Shown here one piece after another: positions 53,896 to 62,215 of a stretch of 62,215 bases of DNA. Every line of letters starts with the position of its first letter. The stretch's first letter is position 1. The translations under genes and the position numbers were made by a program. The notes under the pieces were generated by a model. It made no database searches. It saw only the letters and a list, made by a program, of their open reading frames with translations, and was not told where the DNA came from. The stretch comes from Terriglobia bacterium (GTDB lineage: Bacteria > Acidobacteriota > Terriglobia > Acidiferrales > UBA7541), in NCBI GenBank assembly GCA_020072765.1, contig JAIQGD010000004.1, positions 1 through 62,215 of the forward strand, read 5' to 3'.

Positions 53896-54060
53896 CGGCG
53901 GAAGGCGCCGGTTCCCGCGGGAGACCCTCCTGGCAAAAGGGGGTGTCAAGAGCCAGCGGACATGCCGTGGGGCAGTCGCCCCGGAATCGTAGTTGCTAGG
54001 GACTCCGATAGTGCTGGGGTGCTTTATGTGCCTACTCCCAAATCAGTTGGCTCCCTTTGA

Positions 54061-54100
54061 ACGGGCCGGGTAGCTGATGACTATCCGGCCCGTTTTTCTT
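54061..54100 (+). terminator. Rho-independent terminator after the DUF5916 gene
   Basis: ACGGGCCGGGTAG at 54061-54073 pairs with CTATCCGGCCCGT at 54081-54093 (13 bp with one G-U pair, 7-base loop), and the run TTTTTCTTG follows. It lies 166 bases after the stop of the plus-strand gene. Confidence 0.9.
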
Positions 54101-54533
54101 GTTAAGATGACCGTCACCGCGAAATGGCCTCGAGCACGAGAGAGCCGTCTCCGGGACGCTAGCCGCTGCGACCAGCCTTACCATCAGAAATCACGGTCGA
54201 TCTCTCACATGGGGAATGCGACCCGTGATACGAGGATGTCCGATGATCGCGTTCATCCGGACGTTCTGTCCTGATTCCTCACACCCGTTCGCGTGTGCCC
54301 GCTCTCATCGACATTGCTCAATACTGAGTCAAGGATTCGCCGGACATGCGCTTCGCCGGAAAGCAGTGTCTGTGGCGGACAAAGCCCGCTGCGAACCCGG
54401 TGTCCCCGAAAGATTTTGCTTGGCGATTCTTCCGCATCGGTGGTGGAATGCACGCGGATGGCGAGGCGGGAATCAACCGCACCGCCCAGTTTTTCCTGAG
54501 ACGACAGATAGCGCAAGCATGCCGGGGGACGCT
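54101..54533. other. Upstream region of the PQQ dehydrogenase
   Basis: No gene is seen. The dehydrogenase frame is open to 54216, but this part is rich in Arg, Cys and Pro and is not protein-like. No promoter stands out. Confidence 0.45.
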
Positions 54534-56726
54534 ATGAATCTTCACGAGACTGTGACTCACGCCCGTATCATTGTGCTCGGATGTTGCGTGGCGATCGGAG
54601 CAATTCTGATGGCTCTGGTTGTGCCGGCGCCGCTTGGCGCGCAGGTCATGTCCCCGAACATCGCGACGTTTACCGCAGAGCAAGCCGCGCAGGGTAAAGC
54701 CGCCTACGCGAAGAGTTGTGCCGCATGTCATGGCGCAGACCTGGGCGGAGGTGAATTTGCGGGCTCGCTGCGCGGGATGACCTTCAGCCAGAAGTGGGGC
54801 GGAAAACCAGCGGAGGCGCTCTTCACCTACATCAGCACCAAAATGCCTCCGGCCAGTCCCGGCTCGCTGGGCGACGCGGTTTACGCGCAGATCATCTCGC
54901 ATATCCTTCAGGTAAACGGCCTTCAGCCCGCCGACACCGAATTGCCGACGGACGCGAAAGCGCTGGCAGCCATGGTCATTCCGCGCGGCGCGACCGTCCG
55001 AGCTGGGTGGTTCATGCCTTATTCTCCTCTTGCGCCGCCGGCTCCGGCCGTGACGATTCCCAATCCACTCGACCGCGTCACCCCCGTCAGCGATGAAATG
55101 CTTCAAAGTCCGCCTGCCGGAGAATGGCTTCTGTGGCGGCGAACATACGATGACCACGGCTTCAGCCCGCTCGTGGAAATCAACAAGCGCAACGTCGCCG
55201 ATCTCCGTGCCGTCTGGGCCTGGTCGTTGCCGAACGGGCCGAACGAGGCCACGCCGTTGGTTCACGACGGCGTCATCTTCGTGCACAGTTTCGGCGACCG
55301 CGTGCAGGCTTTGAACGCGGTCACAGGAGACCTGCTCTGGCAATATTCGCGCAAGCTGCCCAAGGACGTGTCGCCTTGGGTGAAGCGCGGCATCGCCATT
55401 TACCGTGACCGCCTGATTGTCCCGACGTCGGACGGCCACGTGGTTGCGCTTGATGTGAAGACGGGCAAGGTCGTTTGGGATCAGGCGATCACCGATTACA
55501 CGAAGGGATGGCAGCTCAACGGCGGGCCGCTGATCGCCAGGGGCAAAGTGATGCAGGGAATTACGGGCCAAGCGCCGGGAGGCTGCGCCATTGTCGGCCT
55601 CGATTTCGACACGGGTAAGGAAGTTTGGCGCTTCTACACGATCGCGCGGCCCGGCGAATTCGGCGGCGACAGTTGGAATGGCCTGCCGCTTGAAAAGCGA
55701 AGCGGCGCTTCGGTCTGGACCACCGGCAGCTACGATCCACAGCTGAATCTCGCCTTCTTCGGCACGGGGCAGACTTACGACACCGGTCCGCTGCTTCACC
55801 CGGTCCATCAACCCGGCATTACCAACGACAGCCTCTATACCGATACGACGCTGGCGCTCAACCCCGACACGGGCCAACTCGTTTGGCATTTTCAGCATGT
55901 CCGCAACGATCAGTGGGACCTCGATTGGGCGTTCGAACGCCAATTGATCCATTTGCAAGTGAATGGCGCGCCGCGGAAGCTCGTTGTCACATCGGGAAAG
56001 ATCGCCCTCTACGACGCGCTCGATGCCGCCACCGGGCAGTATCTTTTTTCGAAGGACTTGGGGATTCAAAACGTCGTGACCGATGTTGATCCCAAGACCG
56101 GCGAGAAGTCCATCAATCCCGCCGTGATCGTGGGCGACGGCAAACCGCACATGGTGTGCCCGCACGCGGGCGGCGGCCGCAATTGGAACGCCACTTCCTA
56201 CGACGCAAAGACCTCGATCTTATATGTTCCCATGGTGGAGTCGTGCATGGACTTGATCCCCGCGCCACCAGGCGAACGCGGGAACCTGTCGTCGGGCGTC
56301 AACTGGTTTATCCGGCCGAGGCCTGATGGGGACGGTAATTATGGCCGCTTGGAAGCCTTCAATCTGCAAACGAAGAAGGCGGTATGGATCGAGCGTCAGC
56401 GCGCTCCGGAAACCACGTGCGTGCTCGCAACGGCCGGTGGCGTAGTGTTTGCCGGTTCGCTCGATCGCCGCTTGAAGGCCTACGATGCGGCGACCGGCGC
56501 GCTCTTGTGGCAAATCCGCCTGAACGATGTGCCGGATTCATGTCCAATCGCGTTTAGCGTGGACGGGAAGGAGTACCTCGCGGTCGTCGTGGGAAGCGGC
56601 GGGCCTGGAACCTTGACGTTTCCCATACTGGTTCCGGAAATCGAGAACCCGCCGGACCATGGCGCGGCCGTCTGGGTGTTCGCACTGCCGGAAAGGCGCG
56701 CTGCGAAAACCGCGAAATCCCGCTAG
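54534..56726 (+). CDS. PQQ-dependent quinohemoprotein dehydrogenase with N-terminal cytochrome c
   Basis: A 730-residue exported enzyme from ATG 54534 (GGGGG upstream), with a signal peptide ending PLGAQ. A cytochrome c domain comes first: heme motif C62-AAC65-H66 (KSCAACHGADLGGGEF), Met ligand in STKMPPASPG. An eight-bladed PQQ propeller fills residues about 160-720, with tryptophan-docking repeats such as LNAVTGDLLWQYSRK, LDVKTGKVVWDQA and LNPDTGQLVWHFQ. Its PQQ-site region includes VWTTGSYDPQLNLAFFGTG. It should oxidise an alcohol or sugar in the periplasm. The cytochrome is N-terminal, unlike the C-terminal one of classical type II alcohol dehydrogenases. Lying between the tRNA-like repeats, it may have been acquired with them. 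Confidence 0.88.
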   Translation: MNLHETVTHARIIVLGCCVAIGAILMALVVPAPLGAQVMSPNIATFTAEQAAQGKAAYAKSCAACHGADLGGGEFAGSLRGMTFSQKWGGKPAEALFTYISTKMPPASPGSLGDAVYAQIISHILQVNGLQPADTELPTDAKALAAMVIPRGATVRAGWFMPYSPLAPPAPAVTIPNPLDRVTPVSDEMLQSPPAGEWLLWRRTYDDHGFSPLVEINKRNVADLRAVWAWSLPNGPNEATPLVHDGVIFVHSFGDRVQALNAVTGDLLWQYSRKLPKDVSPWVKRGIAIYRDRLIVPTSDGHVVALDVKTGKVVWDQAITDYTKGWQLNGGPLIARGKVMQGITGQAPGGCAIVGLDFDTGKEVWRFYTIARPGEFGGDSWNGLPLEKRSGASVWTTGSYDPQLNLAFFGTGQTYDTGPLLHPVHQPGITNDSLYTDTTLALNPDTGQLVWHFQHVRNDQWDLDWAFERQLIHLQVNGAPRKLVVTSGKIALYDALDAATGQYLFSKDLGIQNVVTDVDPKTGEKSINPAVIVGDGKPHMVCPHAGGGRNWNATSYDAKTSILYVPMVESCMDLIPAPPGERGNLSSGVNWFIRPRPDGDGNYGRLEAFNLQTKKAVWIERQRAPETTCVLATAGGVVFAGSLDRRLKAYDAATGALLWQIRLNDVPDSCPIAFSVDGKEYLAVVVGSGGPGTLTFPILVPEIENPPDHGAAVWVFALPERRAAKTAKSR

Positions 56727-56890
56727 GCGGACGCTGCAAGAATCGAAGCGATGCGCCAGAGCGCAACCACTGCAACTCATCCAGAATGGAGTCGTCGAGC
56801 TCCCACTCATATAGTGAAAGACGCCAAACACAGGTAGCGAATCACAGGTAGGAAATGGGACAGAAGATTGAAACGGCGGGCTAAGTTGTT

Positions 56891-56943
56891 GAAACAAATG
56901 GCAGGCCCGTGCGGGCTCGAACCGCAGACCTCCACCGTGTCAA
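56891..56943 (-). repeat. tRNA 3'-half repeat, copy 2 (candidate attachment site)
   Basis: Same sequence as 51027-51079 except two bases. On the minus strand it reads TTGACAC, GGTGG, AGGTC, the T arm TGCGG-TTCGAGC-CCGCA, CGGGCCT, G, CCA and ATTTGTTTC. The 5' half of the tRNA is again missing. The acceptor strand CGGGCCT here is closer to an intact tRNA than copy 1 (CGGACCT). The 164 bases before it and the 248 after it hold no recognised gene. Confidence 0.75.
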
Positions 56944-57191
56944 GAACTTCGGGTCAACGAAATAAGTGCCATGTGCAAGCTTTCCCTGGGCCGTGATTCG
57001 CGCGAAAATCGGGGGGCCCATCGCGTCCAGGCTTGCCAGCGGCGGGATCTTTCCCTTTGCCAAACTTCAGAAGATGCGGTTTCAACTCCCGACCGTATTA
57101 CGCATGACCAGCACTGGCGTACCAAGGCGCGCGGCGACAGTCCGAGTTCCCCATCCTTCGGCTCAGTCGAAACGTGAGCCACCTGGCTTCC

Positions 57192-60100
57192 TCAGTCGTC
57201 GTCACGCTTTTCATCACGATCCTGGGGCACGGAAACAATGGCGGTTGCTGTGGTGGCGTTGCCGGAATGATCCAAGGCTCGGTAAGTGACTGTATAAACC
57301 CGGGACGCGCCTTTGTCCGCTCGTCGCGCACGGAGGAGGAACGTTCGGTCGTCAGTGCCCAAAACAGCACCCTGGATGTCTATCGGATCGTCATCCGGGT
57401 CGTTGCTGCTGATCGAAACGAGCGTGACGGTCGGGTTGGGGTCGCACAAGTCGTTCACTTGGATCTTTGCCGTAATCGGGATGAGCTTCTTGTTCGGTGG
57501 CCAGAGAATCTGCGGAGAAAGCGTAACGTGGAGGACCGGCGGCGTCGTGTCGCGGACAGTGACAAGAAAGCTTCCCTGTGCGGAGTTGCCGTGTAAGTCG
57601 GTTGCAGTGCAGTTCACAAGAGTCGCGCCGAGCGGGAATGTCGAGCCCGACGCGGGTGAACAGACCACGGGGCGCGCCCCATCCACCAGGTCGGTAGAGC
57701 TTGCACTGAACACTGCCATCGCGCCCGCCGGCCCGGTCGCTTCGAGAGTCTGATTCGCAGGCATCGTGAGCACGGGCGGCGTGGTGTCTTGCACAGTGAC
57801 GAGTACCGTGGATGTTCCCGTTCCGCCGCGACCATCGTCGGCGGCGAACGTGATGGTATGAACTCCGATGGGCAGGGTGATGCTGATTGGCGTACCCGTC
57901 CCAAGCGTGACTCCGCTCTCGCTCCACGTGAAGGTCAAGGGATCGTTGTCGGGATCGCTGCCCGAACCGTTGAGCGTCACCAGTGCGCCCAGAGGCGACG
58001 TCGCCTCGATCACTTGGGGTGGCCCTGCTTGTACGCTGGGCGGGAGGTTGGTCGACGCAAAGATCGCGAATGGGGAGAGAGAAGAGACGCTCCCACAGAT
58101 GATGTGATGAACCGTGTCCACGGAGGTCGTAACGTCGACCCAGGCGCCGTTTACGAAATGGAAGAGGCGTGGCGGACCGTTGAAGGAGACTCCTGAGTAG
58201 TCGAGGCAAACTCCGACTGTCCCGGAATAGGAGGCGCTAGTCGCAATGTCGTAATAGACCGGCGGATTTCCGATCTGGAAACCCGCCGGCGCCGCATTGC
58301 CGGTCGCGCTGGATGAGACTCCTGTCCCGCCGGCCTGCGTCACATTGCTGAAGGTCACTGTGGCAGGGCTCGTGTTGCTGCCGGGGCACACCGGGGCGAC
58401 CGACACATTGGAGCCCGAGGGCGTGTTAGGCGCGCAAGTGGGATCGTTTGCAATCACGATGGTTTGCTGAGGGTTGACGATATTCGCCACTTCCTGGTCC
58501 GGAGTTGAATTCAGGGTGACTTCCTGAACAGGAAACGAGGTCTCACCAATATGCGTCCCATCCTGGGTGCTGAATAGGTCCACCTGCTCCTCGTTCGAGA
58601 ATGGTTGGTTGACGAAGGCGATGATATTGCCGCACGGATTGAATTGCCAGAAGGCAGCCTGGGCGGTAGAGGATTGGGAAATCACCTGTTTTCCTGTCGC
58701 CAGGTTCACCACGCTCCAACTGAAGGTGGTGTCGCTGGTACTCCAGGCATAAAAGAAAGCGGCTTCCGGTTCTCCATAAGGATTCTTGTTAAAGCCCCAA
58801 GCGCCCACGCCAACTGAATTCTCCCCCAGGGCTCCGAGGCCGGCGAAATGCGTAAATGATGCGGACTGCACCAGCACGGCCGTGGAAACCCCGGCAACCC
58901 GGTAGATGGAGATAGAGGTCTTGGTTGCGAAGGGAACTGTCGCTGCATACAGGAGGTAAGCGCCGGATGGGCTGAACATCAGAGCTGAGCTCCCGGTGGT
59001 GACAGAGAATTGCAGTATCTGCTTGGGCGTCGAAGCAGTTAAGTCCAGCACGGTAACATCGTCCTGGCCCGTGGCGATGTTCAGGATTTGATAAGCAAAA
59101 CGGTTGCCGTCCGGACTGAACTGCCAACCCGCGTCGGTAATAGGGACGACGAAGCTGTAGACGACTGCGGCGTCACTGGTGCGGACCAGCGAAACGGTCA
59201 CTTGGTTGCCGTTGTTGATTGCAGACACGGTGAAGACGCCATTAGGATCCTGCGAAGTGATTGTTGGGGCAAAGGCCGGACTTGAGTAGTCCCCGACGAG
59301 GCCGCAGTTGCAAAAGGTGACCAACCAGGTGGTCGAAGCCGCCGGTCCGATGTTCCCTGCAAAATCCACCGCCTCCACCGAAAACGTATGGTTGCCGGGG
59401 GTTGTGACTAACTGGGTGAACGGACGTGTGCAAGGTGAGAAAGCCGCCCCGTCAACACTGCACAGGTATCCCGCAATGTCCGCTGACCCGCCACTGAAAT
59501 AGAAGGTGGAGGGAGCCGGGATCACAACCCGGCCCAACGCGCCGGTGATACCTACACGCGGAGGGGTCGTATCCACCGTCCATGAGTAAGTTGCCGCTGC
59601 GCTCGATCTTCCCGAGACAGGATCGCTCACGATGACCGAAAAGCTATGGGGACCGTCTGGCAAACCTCCATAGGTGACAGGCGAGGCGCAGGGAGAGAAG
59701 CCGAGCGCGTCGAGCTGGCAGAGGAAATTGAGTCCAGCCTGTGCGTCGGAGAAGCTAAAGGCGGCGACATTCTGGTTCCATAGCGCGGGAGGCGCCGAGT
59801 CAATGTGCGGCGCTGGTGGAATCGTCGTGCGAATCGTCCACGTGAAGCTGTTCGCGCTGTGATTCCCCGCGGCGTCGCTGGCAATCACCGAAAACGTGTG
59901 AGCGCCGTCAGACAGCCCCGCGTACACGACCGGGCTTGAACAGAACGCAACTGAGCCATCGAGGCCGCAGGTCAGGCTGGTCCCTGCCTCCGCGTCGGAA
60001 AACGTAAAGGTGGCGGTCGCGGTGCCGCTCGGGTCCGAAGGATGGGAATCAATGGAGGGCACTGGTGGAGGAACCGTATCCACAACCCACGTGAAGGATG

Positions 60101-61427
60101 TTGGGTTGCTGGGTGTTCCGTCCGCTTGTTTCCCCACGACTGAAAAAGTGTGCGAGCCATCGCTCAAATTCGGATAGGTAACTCCGCTGGCGCAGGGACT
60201 GGGCGCCTGATCCAGAGTGCATACGAATGAGATTACGGTGGGATCGTTGTCGGCGAATGAGAAGACTGCCGTCGTCTGATTGGTCGGATTGGCGGGGTGC
60301 GATGTCAACGCTGGGGTCGCCGGTCCAGATGAGACCATGCGGATGACGTTGTTCCCCGTATCGGCGATGAAAAGATTGCCCGCGTCGTCCAGCGCCATGC
60401 CGGAGGGACCGCTAAAGCTGGCAGCCAGAGGCGGACCGCCATCGCCGCTGTAACCGATGTTCCCGTTCCCCGCATATGGGGAAACTTGGGAACCAAATTC
60501 TATGATGCCGTCCGGGCCAGGAGTGGCCTGATAAATGACCAAATCGCAGACCGAGTCGGCGTCGCACGGATAATCAAGAAAAAAAAGATTGCCCGCCTTG
60601 TCGAATGCCTTGGGGTGAGGACTACTTGATGTGCTCAGCGCTTGCACGCAGCCTTCAGTCCCTGTGAGGAACTGGCCGGTGGCGGGAGGACAGAGGTCAA
60701 TGTCGCTGAAGACTGACACCAAGAGATTACCCAGATTGTCGAACACCATGGAATTAAAGCCGCTCGTAGTGACCTGATAAAGCGTGGTCGAAATGAGGCC
60801 TGTAGCGGCATCCACGCGCCGGATGATGTCAAAGCAGTCGCTCTCAAGTATGAAGACGTTTCCGCCCTGGTCTACAGCGACGTCATAAGGAGAGTCCACA
60901 GAGGTCTGGTTGGCGGGGACACCATTCGTCCAATTGCAAGCGTCGCGAGTACCATTTCCAGCAAAAGTGGTGATGATCTCGTCGCCCGCACCTGTGACCA
61001 CCAGATCCGCGCCGGGCACTACCTTGCGCACGACGTTCTGGCATGGCTCCGCAATGTATAGATTCCCTGAGGGGTCGAACGCCAATCCTGACGGGCAACT
61101 AAGCTGAGCCTGGGTTGCCGGGCCACCATCTCCGGCATAGCCGGCGGTTCCCGTCCCCGCGATCGTAGTAACGGCCCGGGTCTGTTGGTCAATGCGCTGC
61201 ACGCGGTGATTGCCGTTGTCCGACACAAACAAGTTCCCGGACTTGTCGAATACGAGGTTTGTTGGGCCAAGGAGCGGGTCGCCCGGCGCGCCTTTGGAGA
61301 ATGTCGAAATGACCTGCTGAGCCGAGGCCGGCGTTGCAAGAAAGCCGCTCAAGGCAAGAACGAACAGGGATGTGGCGATCCAATATTTCATCCTGCGGCT
61401 AATGTGCTGGGCGATTGGACGTAGCAT
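57192..61427 (-). CDS. Giant secreted protein with NHL repeats, immunoglobulin-like repeats and HYR/PKD domains
   Basis: A 1411-residue exported protein. ATG 61427 has a very good ribosome binding site (AAGAGGA). The signal segment is MKYWIATSLFVLALSGFLAT from residue 13, cleaved near PASAQ. Residues about 40-370 are NHL-type beta-propeller repeats (LVFDKSGNLFVSDNGNHRVQ, LAFDPSGNLYIAEPC, ALDDAGNLFIADTGNNVIRM). Four repeats of about 90 residues follow, each with a Cys pair and SDGSHTFSV- or SDGAHTFSV-like turns. A WD40-like segment (about 710-1010) and a beta-sandwich come next, then PKD- and HYR-like domains (DTTPPVLTMPANQTLEATGP). The tail is acidic (PQDRDEKRDDD). It is probably a surface or matrix protein. 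It follows a short secreted peptide gene by 25 bases. Confidence 0.85.
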   Translation of the reverse strand: MLRPIAQHISRRMKYWIATSLFVLALSGFLATPASAQQVISTFSKGAPGDPLLGPTNLVFDKSGNLFVSDNGNHRVQRIDQQTRAVTTIAGTGTAGYAGDGGPATQAQLSCPSGLAFDPSGNLYIAEPCQNVVRKVVPGADLVVTGAGDEIITTFAGNGTRDACNWTNGVPANQTSVDSPYDVAVDQGGNVFILESDCFDIIRRVDAATGLISTTLYQVTTSGFNSMVFDNLGNLLVSVFSDIDLCPPATGQFLTGTEGCVQALSTSSSPHPKAFDKAGNLFFLDYPCDADSVCDLVIYQATPGPDGIIEFGSQVSPYAGNGNIGYSGDGGPPLAASFSGPSGMALDDAGNLFIADTGNNVIRMVSSGPATPALTSHPANPTNQTTAVFSFADNDPTVISFVCTLDQAPSPCASGVTYPNLSDGSHTFSVVGKQADGTPSNPTSFTWVVDTVPPPVPSIDSHPSDPSGTATATFTFSDAEAGTSLTCGLDGSVAFCSSPVVYAGLSDGAHTFSVIASDAAGNHSANSFTWTIRTTIPPAPHIDSAPPALWNQNVAAFSFSDAQAGLNFLCQLDALGFSPCASPVTYGGLPDGPHSFSVIVSDPVSGRSSAAATYSWTVDTTPPRVGITGALGRVVIPAPSTFYFSGGSADIAGYLCSVDGAAFSPCTRPFTQLVTTPGNHTFSVEAVDFAGNIGPAASTTWLVTFCNCGLVGDYSSPAFAPTITSQDPNGVFTVSAINNGNQVTVSLVRTSDAAVVYSFVVPITDAGWQFSPDGNRFAYQILNIATGQDDVTVLDLTASTPKQILQFSVTTGSSALMFSPSGAYLLYAATVPFATKTSISIYRVAGVSTAVLVQSASFTHFAGLGALGENSVGVGAWGFNKNPYGEPEAAFFYAWSTSDTTFSWSVVNLATGKQVISQSSTAQAAFWQFNPCGNIIAFVNQPFSNEEQVDLFSTQDGTHIGETSFPVQEVTLNSTPDQEVANIVNPQQTIVIANDPTCAPNTPSGSNVSVAPVCPGSNTSPATVTFSNVTQAGGTGVSSSATGNAAPAGFQIGNPPVYYDIATSASYSGTVGVCLDYSGVSFNGPPRLFHFVNGAWVDVTTSVDTVHHIICGSVSSLSPFAIFASTNLPPSVQAGPPQVIEATSPLGALVTLNGSGSDPDNDPLTFTWSESGVTLGTGTPISITLPIGVHTITFAADDGRGGTGTSTVLVTVQDTTPPVLTMPANQTLEATGPAGAMAVFSASSTDLVDGARPVVCSPASGSTFPLGATLVNCTATDLHGNSAQGSFLVTVRDTTPPVLHVTLSPQILWPPNKKLIPITAKIQVNDLCDPNPTVTLVSISSNDPDDDPIDIQGAVLGTDDRTFLLRARRADKGASRVYTVTYRALDHSGNATTATAIVSVPQDRDEKRDDD

Positions 61428-61452
61428 GATTTCCTCTTTATTCTTTCTTGGA

Positions 61453-61629
61453 TTATGCCCGCGGAAAAGCGCCCACTGGTGTGAAGCTGAGCACAGGCCT
61501 CTGGATTGGCTTTTGGGGGGTCACCTGGGCCAGTGTCGGAGCGGCAGCCATGGTGACGCCAACCAGCAGTGCAATCATGGCGATCAAACGCCGTGCAGGA
61601 ATCGAAAGATTCGTAGTTTCGTTTGTCAT
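61453..61629 (-). CDS. Small secreted peptide upstream of the giant protein
   Basis: A 58-residue frame. A polar start (MTNETTNLSIPARR) precedes a hydrophobic segment (LIAMIALLVGVTMAAAAPTL), with a probable cleavage site near PTLAQ. The mature part would be about 24 residues, Pro-rich (QVTPQKPIQRPVLSFTPVGA then FPRA). AGAGGGGGGG lies 6-7 bases before ATG 61629. The stop is 25 bases before the start of the 1411-residue protein, so the two are very likely one operon. Function unknown. Confidence 0.6.
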   Translation of the reverse strand: MTNETTNLSIPARRLIAMIALLVGVTMAAAPTLAQVTPQKPIQRPVLSFTPVGAFPRA

Positions 61630-61670
61630 GAATGCCCCCCCTCTTTACGTTATGTATGCGAAAGAAAATC

Positions 61671-61692
61671 TGCGGCACTCTAGTCCCGCAGA
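61671..61692 (-). other. Hairpin upstream of the small peptide and giant protein genes
   Basis: On the minus strand CTGCGG pairs with CCGCAG around GACTAGAGTG, followed by ATTTTCTTTC. It could be a weak terminator of an upstream transcript or a leader structure of the peptide operon. Confidence 0.4.
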
Positions 61693-62215
61693 AAGCCATT
61701 TGGCAACTAGAAAGCGAAGGAAAACGCCATCGTTCGTACTGGCAGTCCTATTCGTTCTGACCGTGCCAAGCGTGACAACGCCGTGGTAACGACCACACAA
61801 CGGGGCCCACGCCAGCCACGACCGTCCTCAATAATTCGTCCCCTGCGACCCATACGTACCGCGTGCCCACTGTGGCGCGGAAAGTTGGCTCGCTCCGGCC
61901 TCTTTGCCCTGTACATGCGGAAAAGCGGGGCCAAATGGCTCACCGAACCGCAAAATAGTTTGCGAACAGGCAGGGAATCACGAACGCTTCGAAGTTCTCC
62001 GAGGGCCGTGCCATGGCACGACCATTTCACGGCAAAGCTCCCCTTCTCAGGCAGTGGATTTTGCCGGAAACGAACTGTTTCAAACGTCACTTTTGTTGGG
62101 GGGTAAGTTCCAGTGTGCATACGCCGTACTGCCCGTCCAGACCATCTCCGGTAGCCGAATAGCGGCCGCCATTGACAAAGTCCAAGTTGTGAAAAGAACA
62201 CTCGAAACCAGCTGC
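61693..62215. other. End of window without recognised genes
   Basis: Open frames on both strands (for example 61707-62201 on the minus strand) are rich in Arg, Cys and Trp, have no ribosome binding site and do not look like proteins. A promoter for the minus-strand peptide operon is expected here but is not evident. Confidence 0.45.

Noticed and set aside
53962-54060. 32-codon frame (MPWGSRPGIVVARDSDSAGV) just before the terminator
   Set aside because: No ribosome binding site, and it is in phase with read-through of the DUF5916 stop; I see no support for it as a gene.
54318-56165. 615-codon open frame opposite the PQQ dehydrogenase
   Set aside because: No motif, no start context, and fully covered by a clear plus-strand enzyme.

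Overview
The window looks like a chromosomal segment of a GC-rich Gram-negative bacterium, most likely an acidobacterium. This is inference from the gene set and order (tilS, ftsH and folP in one strand run, DUF5916 and PQQ-dehydrogenase secreted proteins, choice-of-anchor D and HYR-type surface proteins, dispersed palindromic repeats); there is no rRNA gene or other phylogenetic anchor here.

Layout. 1-13 kb, plus strand, is mainly housekeeping: mutS2, an S23/four-helix-bundle cassette between long inverted repeats, dnaG, der, a MerR regulator, tRNA-Pro(GGG), surE, a DinG-type helicase and the queD-queE-queC set for 7-deazaguanine. A secreted TPR protein and a PilZ protein with a very long coiled coil follow. 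16-28.8 kb is almost all minus strand: a DegT-type aminotransferase, an ABC exporter pair, an MFS carrier coupled to folP, a DMT carrier, two small proteins, ftsH, tilS, and an operon of a short repeat-bearing secreted peptide, a seven-helix membrane protein and a small membrane-anchored protein. 29-35 kb holds a secreted phosphoesterase, a zinc-ribbon protein, rpsU, glgC, eno and a cytochrome c. 35.9-42.1 kb is a 2-oxoacid dehydrogenase cluster (lpd, lipB, E1-alpha, E1-beta, an unknown 83-residue protein, E2). 42.4-51 kb has an FAD oxidoreductase, a secreted ASH-repeat protein, tRNA-Glu, a fatty acid desaturase, a two-component pair and a LigJ-like hydratase. 51-57 kb, with a DUF5916 protein and a PQQ dehydrogenase, lies between two near-identical 53-bp copies of a tRNA 3' half. 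The end is a 1411-residue secreted protein behind a second short secreted peptide.

The most interesting place is 27.6-29.2 kb on the minus strand. A 54-residue peptide, too short for routine gene calling, has a signal-like N-terminus and two copies of ANGPEPMPR. Its Shine-Dalgarno and AUG lie inside a long near-perfect RNA hairpin, behind a second hairpin and a plausible promoter, and a seven-helix protein follows. It could be a secreted peptide signal or a translationally gated small membrane toxin. Next are the tRNA 3'-half repeats around an islet without a recombinase, the inverted-repeat S23 cassette with an in-frame TAG, and a family of about 120-bp palindromic repeats (four copies).

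All calls rest on reading translations and motifs by eye; no database search was possible.
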